Source: Alphaproteobacteria bacterium (lineage in GTDB: Bacteria > Pseudomonadota > Alphaproteobacteria > RF32 > CAG-239). Taken from it: 15,684 bases of DNA. Position numbers and translations under genes: made by a program. The stretch covers positions 1-15,684 of the forward strand of contig JAFYWO010000157.1 of NCBI GenBank assembly GCA_017557925.1, given 5' to 3'. Below the pieces are notes generated by a model that was not told where the DNA came from, did not search any database, and saw nothing but the letters and a program-made list of their open reading frames with translations. This document shows, piece by piece, positions 7,861 through 15,684 of the stretch; within the stretch, counting starts at the first letter, position 1; each line of letters starts with the position of its first letter.

Positions 7861-8634
7861 ATGCTTAAAAAGCCTTTATTAGAAATAAAAAATTTGTTTG
7901 CGAAAGTTGGCGATAAAGAAATTATAAAAGGTCTTAACCTTGTTATAAATGAAGGTGAAGTGCATGCTATAATGGGGCCTAACGGAGCAGGAAAATCTTC
8001 TTTGTCATATATATTAAGTGGTAAGGATGGATATGAGGTAACAAGTGGCGAAATTTTATTTAAAGGCAAAAATCTTCTTGAATTAAATACCGAAGAAAGA
8101 GCTAGAGAGGGAATGTTTCTTTCTCTTCAATATCCTACAGAAATTCCGGGTGTTGTGGTTTCTAATTTTTTGAAGCATTCACTTAATGCTGTTAGAAAAT
8201 ATAAAGGCGAAGAAGAACTTGATACCGTTGCTTTTATGAAGTTGTTAAGATTAAAGGCTTCTGAATTAGGTATAAGTCCGGAAATGTTGAAACGTTTTGT
8301 TAATGTAGGATTTTCAGGTGGTGAAAAAAAGCGTTTTGAGACTTTGCAGATGGCTCTTTTAAAACCTGTTTTTTCTATTTTAGATGAAATTGATTCAGGA
8401 CTTGATATTGATGCCTTAAAGACTGTTTCTGAAGGGGTTAATGCTTTAAGAAGAGAAGATAATTCATTTTTGGTTATTACCAATTATCAAAGATTACTTT
8501 CTTATATTGTGCCTGATGTTATTCATATTTTTGCAGATGGTAAAATTATTAAATCAGGTGACAAAGAGTTGGCTATTGAACTTGAGAAAAATGGTTATGC
8601 TTCTTTTTTGAATGAGGAAAAAAATGAAGAATAA
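7861..8634 (+). CDS. sufC: Fe-S cluster assembly ATPase SufC
   Basis: A 257-residue ABC-type ATPase that energises the SufBCD scaffold for Fe-S cluster assembly in the cytoplasm. I chose ATG 7861 because TAAGGA at 7847-7852 precedes it by 8 nt; the earlier in-frame GTG at 7825 lies inside secA. Visible motifs are Walker A GPNGAGKSS at 39-47, Q-loop Q90 in SLQYPTEIPG, the signature FSGGEKKR at 151-158, and Walker B with D-loop ILDEIDSGLD at 173-182. The H-loop, normally THYQRLL in SufC, reads TNYQRLL: the histidine at residue 208 is asparagine (codon AAT). This is unusual, because that histidine is needed for SufC function in E. coli. The gene overlaps sufD by 11 nt and sits directly behind secA, without sufB before it. 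The SufC assignment is clear from the QYPTEIPG and SGGEKKR segments. Confidence 0.96.
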   Translation: MLKKPLLEIKNLFAKVGDKEIIKGLNLVINEGEVHAIMGPNGAGKSSLSYILSGKDGYEVTSGEILFKGKNLLELNTEERAREGMFLSLQYPTEIPGVVVSNFLKHSLNAVRKYKGEEELDTVAFMKLLRLKASELGISPEMLKRFVNVGFSGGEKKRFETLQMALLKPVFSILDEIDSGLDIDALKTVSEGVNALRREDNSFLVITNYQRLLSYIVPDVIHIFADGKIIKSGDKELAIELEKNGYASFLNEEKNEE

Positions 8635-9871
8635 CTCTTTGATTAAAGATGTTGAGTTGTTTTTAGATGATAAGCCTAGTGTATATGCTTTAAGAAGTAA
8701 GGCTCGTTTGGTTGTTGAAAAAGTTTTTTTTAGTAAAAAAGATGAGGCTTGGAAATATACGGATGTTAGAGAAATTATAAATAAAGACTTTGAGATTGTT
8801 GCTGATAATGATGGATGCAAAAACAGTTGTGCTTGTGGGAACGAGTGTAATGAATGTGACGATGTTTTTATAAAAATTAAGTTTTGCAATGGGAGAATCC
8901 ATATAGAAGATTATAATTTACCCAAAGGTATAAAAGTTGTTGTTTTGCCGGAAGTTTTATATGAGGGTGAGTATAAAAAATATTTATACGGAACTTTTAA
9001 TATTGAAGAACATCCTTTTGCGGCATTAAATGGTGTTTATTTGGAACAAGGTGTCGTTATAGAGGTAGAAAAAGGGGTTAAAAATTTAAAGCCATTAGTT
9101 ATATGCTATAATAGTGATGATAGTGAAAACAGAATGTTTAACATTCATAATATGATTATTCTTGGAAAAGGTTCTGAGTTAGAAATTGTTGAAGATTATA
9201 AAAACTCGTCAGAGAGTTGTTATTTAATGAATGTTGTAAATGAGTTTTTTTTGGATAATGATAGTGTGTGTAGACATTATAAAGTGCAAAAAGAAAGTTT
9301 TAATGCGTATCATACTGTATTAAATGGTGTTAAAGTTTATGAAAACGCAAATTACAAACAGTTTTATTTGGCAAAAGGCTCAAAATTATCTCGTAATGAA
9401 ACACTGATAAATTTAGAAAAAGTAAACGCTAATGCTGAAGTTTATTCTATGTATATAGGTAAAAGCGGTTGTTTGACAGATATTACTACAAATATAAACC
9501 ATAAAGTAAAAAACACTTCTTCCACACAATATGCTAAAGCAGTTCTTGAAGAAAACAGCAAGGCTTGTTTTCAAGGAAAGGTGCGTATTGAAAAAGATGC
9601 TATAAGAAGTGTTGGTAACCAGTTGCATAAAGCTCTTTATTTAGGTGATGGTGCAGAACTTAATTGTAAGCCAGAATTAGAAATTTATGCAGATGATGTA
9701 AAGTGTTCTCATGGAGCAAGCAGTGGTGAAATTGATGGAGAACAACTGTTTTATTTAACATCTCGTGGTATTGGTATAGATGATGCCAAAAAAATGCTGA
9801 TAGATGCTCATTTGGAAGAAATTTTACAATTTATAGAAAATGAACAAATTAAAGAAAGGTTTTTTTTATAA
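8624..9871 (+). CDS. sufD: Fe-S cluster assembly protein SufD
   Basis: A 415-residue SufB/SufD-family beta-helix protein, partner of SufC in the SufBCD complex. It is called SufD rather than SufB because the C-terminal core reads KPELEIYADDVKCSHGASSG (residues 349-368), with C361 and H363 equivalent to the E. coli SufD residues C358 and H360. The segment EAWKYTDVRE at 41-50 is also typical. I chose ATG 8624 over ATG 8612: GAGG at 8614-8617 gives 6 nt spacing and the reading frame overlaps sufC by only 11 nt. Between the N-terminal helices and the first beta strand lies an unusual cysteine cluster, residues 65-78, with pattern CxxxCxCxxxCxxC (C65, C69, C71, C75, C78), plus C88. The gene ends 10 nt before a convergent gene and no terminator hairpin is visible. 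Confidence 0.93.
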   Translation: MKNNSLIKDVELFLDDKPSVYALRSKARLVVEKVFFSKKDEAWKYTDVREIINKDFEIVADNDGCKNSCACGNECNECDDVFIKIKFCNGRIHIEDYNLPKGIKVVVLPEVLYEGEYKKYLYGTFNIEEHPFAALNGVYLEQGVVIEVEKGVKNLKPLVICYNSDDSENRMFNIHNMIILGKGSELEIVEDYKNSSESCYLMNVVNEFFLDNDSVCRHYKVQKESFNAYHTVLNGVKVYENANYKQFYLAKGSKLSRNETLINLEKVNANAEVYSMYIGKSGCLTDITTNINHKVKNTSSTQYAKAVLEENSKACFQGKVRIEKDAIRSVGNQLHKALYLGDGAELNCKPELEIYADDVKCSHGASSGEIDGEQLFYLTSRGIGIDDAKKMLIDAHLEEILQFIENEQIKERFFL

Positions 9872-9881
9872 TTTTTTTTGT

Positions 9882-10676
9882 TTAGTATTCTTCTTTAAAT
9901 AAGTGTTTTTCTTGAAATTGTAGGTGTAAAATCCAATAAGTTGTTACTGAGAGTATTGCGTATGTTAGCATAAATTCACTCATAAAGTAGAATAGGATAT
10001 TGTTTTTTTCTATACTGTTTATTGTAAATATGATTATTGACTTAAATATCCAAGAAAAAAACATAAATGATAGTAAAAACCAAATAAGAAATTTATATAA
10101 GTTATCAAATATTGTCCAAAAAGTTTTGTTTAATAACATATATTTTTTGTTTTCTATAAAACGATATGTAAGAACATTGTTTAGTAAATAGATTAAAGCT
10201 ATAAATATAATGAAGGAAAATAATGTAAAATAACCTAACTCAAAGAAAAAGTTGGGGGTTGCTTTTCTGTGTGCCAGTATATAGATTGAAGTTATAATAG
10301 CTGTCCAGGCTGTTATATTTAAAAATATTATGAGAAGTGTTTTTAAATCTTGTTTGTAATTTTTGGTTTTTATTGCCTGTTTTATAGAAATGTTAGTTGA
10401 AGTAATAAGTAACAAACGGTTGGCATATATAGCATTGGTTATCCAAAAAAACATTATAGAAATAATAGAAAGCAAAGGAGAATTTGAGCACAATTTTAAA
10501 GTTGTGTTATTGAAATTACATAAATAGCTCCTGCCCAAAAGAAAGGTTGTTGTTGTTAGGAATAATGCAAAAATCAATGTTAAGCGTAAGTAATTTTTAT
10601 TATTTTTTATTACAGTAAAAGGATAGAAAAGACCTTGCCAAAATGGTAAAAATGTTTGATTGTTTGGTTTATTCAT
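9882..10676 (-). CDS. Six-TM integral membrane protein of unknown function, coupled to dnaE
   Basis: A 264-residue inner-membrane protein that I do not recognise. Hydrophobic segments suggest six membrane helices at about residues 29-48, 66-86, 111-134, 147-168, 194-218 and 228-250. The N-terminal 28 residues (FWQGLFYPFTVIKNNKNY) look cytoplasmic or amphipathic. Short polar, Lys-rich loops (TKNYKQDLKT, ENKKYMLLNK) are consistent with the positive-inside rule. No catalytic or transport motif is evident. There are two Cys, C53 and C63, in the first outer loop, which could form a disulfide. ATG 10676 has AAAGGAG at 10683-10689, 6 nt upstream, and that site overlaps the dnaE stop (10688-10690), so it is probably translated from the dnaE mRNA. 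The stop is 10 nt from the convergent sufD stop. The function is unknown. Confidence 0.85.
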   Translation of the reverse strand: MNKPNNQTFLPFWQGLFYPFTVIKNNKNYLRLTLIFALFLTTTTFLLGRSYLCNFNNTTLKLCSNSPLLSIISIMFFWITNAIYANRLLLITSTNISIKQAIKTKNYKQDLKTLLIIFLNITAWTAIITSIYILAHRKATPNFFFELGYFTLFSFIIFIALIYLLNNVLTYRFIENKKYMLLNKTFWTIFDNLYKFLIWFLLSFMFFSWIFKSIIIFTINSIEKNNILFYFMSEFMLTYAILSVTTYWILHLQFQEKHLFKEEY

Positions 10677-10687
10677 TTTATTCTCCT

Positions 10688-13600
10688 TTAAATTTCTTTG
10701 ACAGAAGTGACACCCGGAATATTTTTTAGACGAGTTAACATCATATTATCTGCAAAAGCATAGCCCCCTTCAAGTTCTATAGATACTTCCCAATCCTTAA
10801 GTTCCGGCTCTATGTAAACTTTGTTTGTTCCTCGTCTGTCTGTATAGAGAATCTTTTTTACTTCTGTTACGGCTGAGATATTGGATATGGTAATTATTAA
10901 GCCTTTGGCTTGTTCGGCTATTGCTTCATCTATTGTTCTTACGGAATTTATTTGTATACGAGGATTGTCTTCTTCTGTTTGTTTTGTGATAGTTATTTTT
11001 ACTAACAAAGGGCATCCTGTATTTATGGTATCTTCGTATTTTGCAAGAGCATCAGAGAAAAGCATTCCTTCTATATTTCCGGTGGTATCTGATATGTTTA
11101 AAAATGCGTATTTGCTTCCGGATTTGGCGATGCGTTTTTGTAAAGATTCTACACAACCTGCAACAGTTGCTTTTATGCTATCTCCGGTTTTTATATTTGC
11201 AAGAAGGTCTATGCAGTTTTTAATTCCAAGTTTTTTTAAGCTATCGTGATATACATCTAACGGATGAGCAGAAAGATAAAAACCAATAACACTTGCCTCT
11301 AAGCGAAGTTTTTCTAAATCAGGCCAATCAGGAGCATCGGAAAGTTTTACTTTTGAAGAATATACTTCCGCTCCAAATAATGAAGATTGTGCGCTGGTTT
11401 TCATTTCTGTTGCAGAAGATATATTTTTTAAAATTGTTTCCATATTAGCATAAAGTTTGCCACGCTTAGGTTCTATACAATCAAATGCACCTGCTTTTAT
11501 AAGTTGTTCCAGTTGTTTACGGTTTAATTGTTTTGCATCTACACGATTGATAAAATCTGATATGTCTTTGAATTTACCGCCTTTATTTCTTGCTTCTATG
11601 ATAGCATTCATATTAGCCTCGCCGACACCTTTTATTGCGCCGAGAGCATATCTTAGTTTACCGTTTTGAACGCTGAATTTAGCTAATGATTCATTTATAT
11701 CAGGTTTTAATACCTCTATTCCTAATGTTTTGCATTCAGCTTTAAATATGGCTAATTTATCTGTGTTAGTAATATCTAAATCCATAACAGCGCACATAAA
11801 TTCTACGGGGAAGTGAGCTTTTAGGTATGCGGTATGGTATGAAACCAAAGAGTAAGCTGCAGCATGTGATTTATTAAAACCATAAGAGGCAAACTTTTCC
11901 ATTTGGTCAAAAATGCTTTTTGCAACTTCTTCATCTATGCCGTTTTTAATAGCTCCCTCGGTAAACATTTTGCGTTGTTTAGGAATTTCGTCACGCATTT
12001 TTTTACCCATAACCTTACGGAGTTTGTCTGCACCTCCCATAGTATAACCACCCAACTCTCGGGCAATCATCATAACTTGCTCTTGGTATACCATAATACC
12101 ATATGTTTCTTTTAAGATAGGTTCAAGGGCAGGGTGCAAGTATTGTATTTCTTCTTCACCATGCTTACGTTTAATAAATGTCGGTATGTTATCCATAGGA
12201 CCGGGACGATAAAGAGAAACAATAGCAATCAGGTCCTCAAAACGGTCGGGACGAATTTGTTTGTGAACATCTTTCATTCCAGCTGATTCAAATTGGAAAA
12301 CGGCGGTGGTTTTACCCTCTTGCAACATTTTGTATGTTTGTTCGTCATTAAGCGGAACTTTTTCCATATCTAAATCTATACCGTGAGATATTTTTATCCA
12401 GTCAATAGCGCGTTGTATCACGGTTAGAGTTTTTAATCCCAAAAAGTCAAACTTGATAAGCCCCGTTTCTTCTACAAATTTCATATCATACATTGTAACA
12501 GGCATATCTGCTCTTGGGTCTTTATAGAGAGGGACAAGTTGGTCTAGAGGTCTGTCGCCAATAACAACACCAGCAGCGTGCATTCCGGAGTTTCTGTATA
12601 AACCTTCCAGTTTTATAGCTATTTCAAATAATTTGTTAATTTGTGGGTCGTTTTGGCGCATTTCTTCAAGTTCAGGAACTTGTTCCAATGCTTCCGGTAA
12701 AGTAGGGTTTTTGCCTTGAGAACCGGCAGGAATCATTTTAGAAATTTTGTCTGCTTGTGAATAAGGCATTTGGAGAACTCTGGCTACATCACGAATTACG
12801 GCTTTTGATTGGAGTTTTCCATAAGTGATGATTTGCGCAACGTGGTCAAATCCATATTTTTCTTGAACATATTCTATTGTCTTGTAGCGATTTTCTTGGC
12901 AAAAGTCTACGTCAAAGTCGGGCATATTTACACGTTCCGGATTTAGGAAACGTTCAAACAGTAAGTCTAGCTTTAGAGGGTCTAATTCTGTAATTTTTAG
13001 CGCCCAAGCAACGATTGAGCCAGCACCTGAACCACGACCTGGACCAACAGATACACCATTTGCTTTTGACCACTTGATGAAGTCTGACACGATTAGAAAA
13101 TATCCGGGGAATCCCATTTTTTTGATGACACACAATTCATATTCCAGTCGGGAATAATATTTTTCATCAATTATTTGCCTATCTTCTTTGCTTTGCGTGT
13201 CATTATATACCGCAATTTTCATTCTCTCATCTAGTCCTTTGTAGGCCTCTTCGGTAATATATTCATCTTGAGTCCTACCTTTTGGACATTCAAAAATAGG
13301 AAGAAGAGGGTCAACTTTTTTGGATAAGTAGTTACAAAGTTTTGCTATACGAACAGTGTTTTGCAGGGCTTCCGGTAAGTCTTTGAATAATTCCACCATT
13401 TCTTCTTCTGACCGAAGACGGTTGTTTATGGAATAACGACGTCTGGAATCGTTTGCTACATAATCACTTGATGATATACAAACCAAAGCGTCATGCGCTT
13501 CATACATTTCTTCATCTAAAAAAAATACTTCATTGGTTGCAACAAGTGGAATATTTTGTTCGTATGCTATGTTTATAAAGTCTTCTTCTGTTTTTAGTTC

Positions 13601-14161
13601 TTCATCAGTACCTATACGAGATATTTCTATATATAAACGTTCGTTGAATATTGATTTTAAGCGAGAAGCAAAATCTTTTGCTTCTTCTTTTCTGTTTTCC
13701 AGTAAAAGTCTGCCAATAGTTCCTTCTGTGCCTCCACTTAGAGCTATTAATCCTTCATTATAATCTTTTAAGTTTTCTAAGGTTAGTTGTGGCGCCCATC
13801 CAAGAGCAGTATTGTCTAAATAAAATTGTTTCATTAGTTTCATAATGTTATTATAGCCGGTAGAATTCATAACTAATAAAATAATTTTATCCGGTTCCAA
13901 TTCTTTTCCTTTTGAGCGCAGAAGATTATCTGAGTCTTCGTTTCTTAGTAAAAATTGGCAACCCATAATAGGTTTTATGCCCTTGTCAGAGGCATATTTT
14001 GAAAAAGCCTTACCACCAAACATATTGGCACTATCTGTAACAGCAACGGCAGGAACACCCATAGAGTGTAATTTGTCCATCAGTTTTGGAAGCATTATTG
14101 CACCTTGAGCAAGTGAATATGCTGTATGGACTCTTAAATGCACAAATCTGGGGTCTTTCAT
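10688..14161 (-). CDS. dnaE: DNA polymerase III alpha subunit
   Basis: A 1157-residue C-family replicative polymerase, the catalytic core of the Pol III holoenzyme. The N-terminal PHP domain opens FVHLRVHTAYSLAQG at residues 6-20, a form like other alphaproteobacteria. The palm carries GPGRGSGAGS at 373-382 and the catalytic PDFDVDF at 414-420. RNSGMHAAGVVIG is at 523-535, the third acidic region FDFLGLKTL at 571-579, and YRPGPMDNIP and SYGFNKSHAAAYS at 651-660 and 759-771. A QSSLF at 925-929 fits the internal beta-clamp binding motif. The OB fold spans about 990-1075, and the tau-binding region follows to the end. ATG 14161 is fixed by PHP homology, but the only Shine-Dalgarno-like AAGGA (14175-14179) is 13 nt away, so initiation may be weak. 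No intein or frameshift was seen. The downstream six-TM gene is coupled. Confidence 0.98.
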   Translation of the reverse strand: MKDPRFVHLRVHTAYSLAQGAIMLPKLMDKLHSMGVPAVAVTDSANMFGGKAFSKYASDKGIKPIMGCQFLLRNEDSDNLLRSKGKELEPDKIILLVMNSTGYNNIMKLMKQFYLDNTALGWAPQLTLENLKDYNEGLIALSGGTEGTIGRLLLENRKEEAKDFASRLKSIFNERLYIEISRIGTDEELKTEEDFINIAYEQNIPLVATNEVFFLDEEMYEAHDALVCISSSDYVANDSRRRYSINNRLRSEEEMVELFKDLPEALQNTVRIAKLCNYLSKKVDPLLPIFECPKGRTQDEYITEEAYKGLDERMKIAVYNDTQSKEDRQIIDEKYYSRLEYELCVIKKMGFPGYFLIVSDFIKWSKANGVSVGPGRGSGAGSIVAWALKITELDPLKLDLLFERFLNPERVNMPDFDVDFCQENRYKTIEYVQEKYGFDHVAQIITYGKLQSKAVIRDVARVLQMPYSQADKISKMIPAGSQGKNPTLPEALEQVPELEEMRQNDPQINKLFEIAIKLEGLYRNSGMHAAGVVIGDRPLDQLVPLYKDPRADMPVTMYDMKFVEETGLIKFDFLGLKTLTVIQRAIDWIKISHGIDLDMEKVPLNDEQTYKMLQEGKTTAVFQFESAGMKDVHKQIRPDRFEDLIAIVSLYRPGPMDNIPTFIKRKHGEEEIQYLHPALEPILKETYGIMVYQEQVMMIARELGGYTMGGADKLRKVMGKKMRDEIPKQRKMFTEGAIKNGIDEEVAKSIFDQMEKFASYGFNKSHAAAYSLVSYHTAYLKAHFPVEFMCAVMDLDITNTDKLAIFKAECKTLGIEVLKPDINESLAKFSVQNGKLRYALGAIKGVGEANMNAIIEARNKGGKFKDISDFINRVDAKQLNRKQLEQLIKAGAFDCIEPKRGKLYANMETILKNISSATEMKTSAQSSLFGAEVYSSKVKLSDAPDWPDLEKLRLEASVIGFYLSAHPLDVYHDSLKKLGIKNCIDLLANIKTGDSIKATVAGCVESLQKRIAKSGSKYAFLNISDTTGNIEGMLFSDALAKYEDTINTGCPLLVKITITKQTEEDNPRIQINSVRTIDEAIAEQAKGLIITISNISAVTEVKKILYTDRRGTNKVYIEPELKDWEVSIELEGGYAFADNMMLTRLKNIPGVTSVKEI

Positions 14162-14197
14162 TTTATCGGCTTTTTCCTTGTGTTTTATGTTTGGTTG

Positions 14198-14225
14198 ATT
14201 TTAGCATAGGTTTATTATTTCTCAA
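14198..14225 (-). promoter_or_regulatory. Likely promoter of dnaE
   Basis: On the minus strand TTGAGA (14220-14225, 5/6) and TAAAAT (14198-14203, 5/6) are 16 nt apart, and the -10 is preceded by TGC, an extended -10 element. Transcription would start about 30 nt before the dnaE ATG. Between this promoter and the pepA terminator (14226-14343) I see only A/T-rich sequence without a recognisable element. Confidence 0.55.
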
Positions 14226-14343
14226 CAGTTATTTTGGATATAGGTTGATATTTAAAATACAGAAGATTAGACTAAAGGTAGGTTTTATATGAATTTTGGT
14301 TTTCAATGAATATTGGAAGAAATTTTAATTAGTAGTGTTTTAG

Positions 14344-14378
14344 AAAAAATCCCGAAGTTTTTGGCTCCGGGATTTTTT
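14344..14378 (-). terminator. Terminator of pepA
   Basis: AAAAAATCCCG (14344-14354) pairs with CGGGATTTTTT (14368-14378), an 11-bp stem with a 13-nt loop that carries T-runs on either strand's exit side. It begins 8 nt after the minus-strand pepA stop and separates pepA from dnaE. Confidence 0.82.
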
Positions 14379-14386
14379 TAAGGTTA

Positions 14387-15684
14387 TTATTTTTTTTCCA
14401 AATTGTGTAAGAAGCGGTTTAGCAACATAACACCGAATCCACTAGAACCTTCAGGATACATAGGTTTTGATTTTTCTACCTTGTCAACACCTGCGATATC
14501 TAAATGCGCCCACGGAGTTTTATTAGGTAAAAACTTCTCTAAAAAACAAGCAGCGGTTATAGAACCGGCAGAACGACCGGCAGAGATATTTTTAAGGTCG
14601 GCTATATCTGATTTTATCTTTTTACGATAATTATCAGTAAGAGGGAAACGCCATAGCTGTTCTCCTGATTGTTCACCTGCAATACTTAATAATTCTGATA
14701 GGCAATCATCATTAGAGAAAAGCCCAGCCATTTCATCTCCGAGAGATATTATTATTGCTCCTGTTAAGGTTGCTATATCTATGATGCGTTCCGGTTTATA
14801 TTCACGTTCAACATAGGTTAAACAATCGCCAAGAACGAGACGACCTTCGGCATCTGTGTTTAAGATTTCTACTGTTTGTCCGGATAGAGAGGTTACAATA
14901 TCTCCGGGACGAGTTGCGGTGCCTGAAGGCATATTTTCTACAAGGCCAACGATACCTACTACGTTTAAGTTTAATTTTTGTTGAGCTAAAGCCTTTAATG
15001 AAGATACTACAACTGCAGAGCCAGCCATATCTTGTTTCATATCACCCATACCTTGAGACGGTTTTATAGATATACCGCCGGAATCAAAAGTCACGCCTTT
15101 ACCAACAAGAGCCACATCATAACCTTCTTTCTTTTTGTTACCTTTATATTCTAAAATACAAACATAAGGGTCATTACAAGAGCCTTGAGATACTGAAAGC
15201 AACATATTAAAACCTTTTTTCTTTAAGGTTTCTTTGTTTAATATTGTTATTTTTAAACCAAGATTTTCAAGACGTTTAATGTCTGCTGCGTAGATTTCCG
15301 GTGTTAAATTATTTGAGGGTTCATTGGTTAAATCACGAGCATAACGAACGGCATTTGTCAGGGCTTTTGTGTGTTCATAATATTTTTTATCTAAATTTTC
15401 TTTAGAAACAAAATTTACGGTTTCTAATTTTGGAAATTCTGAGGCTTTTTTTTGAGTAAAATATTTATCAAAAGAATATGAGGCTAATTCTATGCCAAGT
15501 CCTAAGGCATTTGCAATATCTTTTGAGGAGAAGTCAGTTTTTGGTAGGTGGCGTGCATAAATGGTTGCAGAAGAAAATTCTTTTATTCTTTGATATAATT
15601 TTGCACCTAAAGTGTTAATGTCAAGAGTTGTGCAGAGGTTGTTTGTTCTTAATAAAACAACGATTTCTTTTATCGTATCAAGAA
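14387..15684 (-). CDS. pepA: Leucyl aminopeptidase PepA (M17 family), N-terminus outside the window
   Basis: An M17 zinc/manganese leucyl aminopeptidase that removes N-terminal residues from peptides in the cytoplasm. I translated the minus strand from the window edge: it is open for 431 residues up to the stop at 14387. The family usually has about 490-500 residues, so roughly 60-70 are missing beyond 15684. The ATG at 15205 is internal, because upstream sequence reads as normal PepA (GIELASYSFDKY and YARDLTNEPSNNLTPE before GFNMLLSVSQGS). Metal and active-site motifs are VGKGVTFDSGGISIKP (the Lys at 15098-15100), GDMKQDMAGSA, and the M17 signature NTDAEGRLVLGD at 14825-14860. ATLTGA follows. 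No break or odd residue was seen. It ends at its own terminator upstream of dnaE. Confidence 0.96.
   Translation of the reverse strand, partial: LDTIKEIVVLLRTNNLCTTLDINTLGAKLYQRIKEFSSATIYARHLPKTDFSSKDIANALGLGIELASYSFDKYFTQKKASEFPKLETVNFVSKENLDKKYYEHTKALTNAVRYARDLTNEPSNNLTPEIYAADIKRLENLGLKITILNKETLKKKGFNMLLSVSQGSCNDPYVCILEYKGNKKKEGYDVALVGKGVTFDSGGISIKPSQGMGDMKQDMAGSAVVVSSLKALAQQKLNLNVVGIVGLVENMPSGTATRPGDIVTSLSGQTVEILNTDAEGRLVLGDCLTYVEREYKPERIIDIATLTGAIIISLGDEMAGLFSNDDCLSELLSIAGEQSGEQLWRFPLTDNYRKKIKSDIADLKNISAGRSAGSITAACFLEKFLPNKTPWAHLDIAGVDKVEKSKPMYPEGSSGFGVMLLNRFLHNLEKK

Noticed and set aside
8127..8902. Antisense open frames opposite sufC and sufD
   Set aside because: They lie wholly opposite well-conserved genes, lack ribosome binding sites and recognisable content, and are explained by the codon bias of the real genes.
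8612..9871. The second suf gene being sufB
   Set aside because: The C-terminal segment KPELEIYADDVKCSHG is typical of SufD, and the protein is shorter than SufB.
14086..14292. Plus-strand open frame over the dnaE start region
   Set aside because: Mostly antisense to the conserved PHP domain, no good ribosome binding site and no recognisable protein.
14387..15205. pepA beginning at the ATG at 15205 (truncated gene)
   Set aside because: The frame stays open to the window edge and reads as normal M17 sequence upstream, so this ATG is internal and the gene is partial only because of the window.
1..15684. Mobile elements, CRISPR arrays, tRNA/rRNA genes, toxin-antitoxin or defence genes
   Set aside because: I looked on both strands and found no repeats with spacers, inverted-repeat-flanked transposase, cloverleaf or defence-type protein; all large frames are housekeeping or the two unknowns described.

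Overview
The window is a compact, AT-rich (roughly two thirds A+T by eye) stretch of bacterial chromosome made almost entirely of core housekeeping genes. SecA, DnaE and the parvulin gene divergent from secA all look alphaproteobacterial. The low GC and short spacers suggest a host-associated, Rickettsiales/Holosporales-like or gut alphaproteobacterial lineage. That placement is inferred from protein resemblance; no rRNA gene is present to confirm it. I found no mobile element, tRNA, rRNA, CRISPR array or phage gene.

Layout. (1) 1-1718, plus strand: a possible 3' tail of an upstream gene, an unrecognised TPR-like helical protein, and thioredoxin reductase (trxB), tightly coupled and closed by a hairpin that can act on both strands. 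(2) 1723-4048, minus strand: the conserved trio rplY-pth-ychF. Here ychF is set apart by 245 bp and has its own good promoter match; rplY is preceded by a promoter-like sequence and a leader hairpin. (3) 4061-4976, minus strand: a membrane-anchored parvulin-type prolyl isomerase with a strong terminator. (4) 5076-9871, plus strand: secA, sufC and sufD, in one likely operon starting from a good sigma-70-type promoter. sufC and sufD overlap, and no sufB or sufS is adjacent. (5) 9882-14225, minus strand: dnaE followed by a six-TM protein of unknown function whose ribosome binding site overlaps the dnaE stop. (6) 14344-15684, minus strand: the 3' part of leucyl aminopeptidase pepA with its terminator; the N-terminus lies beyond the window.

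The genes cover translation (L25, Pth, YchF), protein export and envelope folding (SecA, parvulin), thiol redox (TrxB), Fe-S cluster assembly (SufC, SufD), replication (DnaE) and peptide turnover (PepA). Nothing here looks like a new multi-gene system. The points most worth a second look are small: a five-cysteine cluster in SufD, an H-loop His-to-Asn change in SufC, separation of sufCD from sufB, a minimal-length L25, and two unrecognised proteins coupled to trxB and dnaE.
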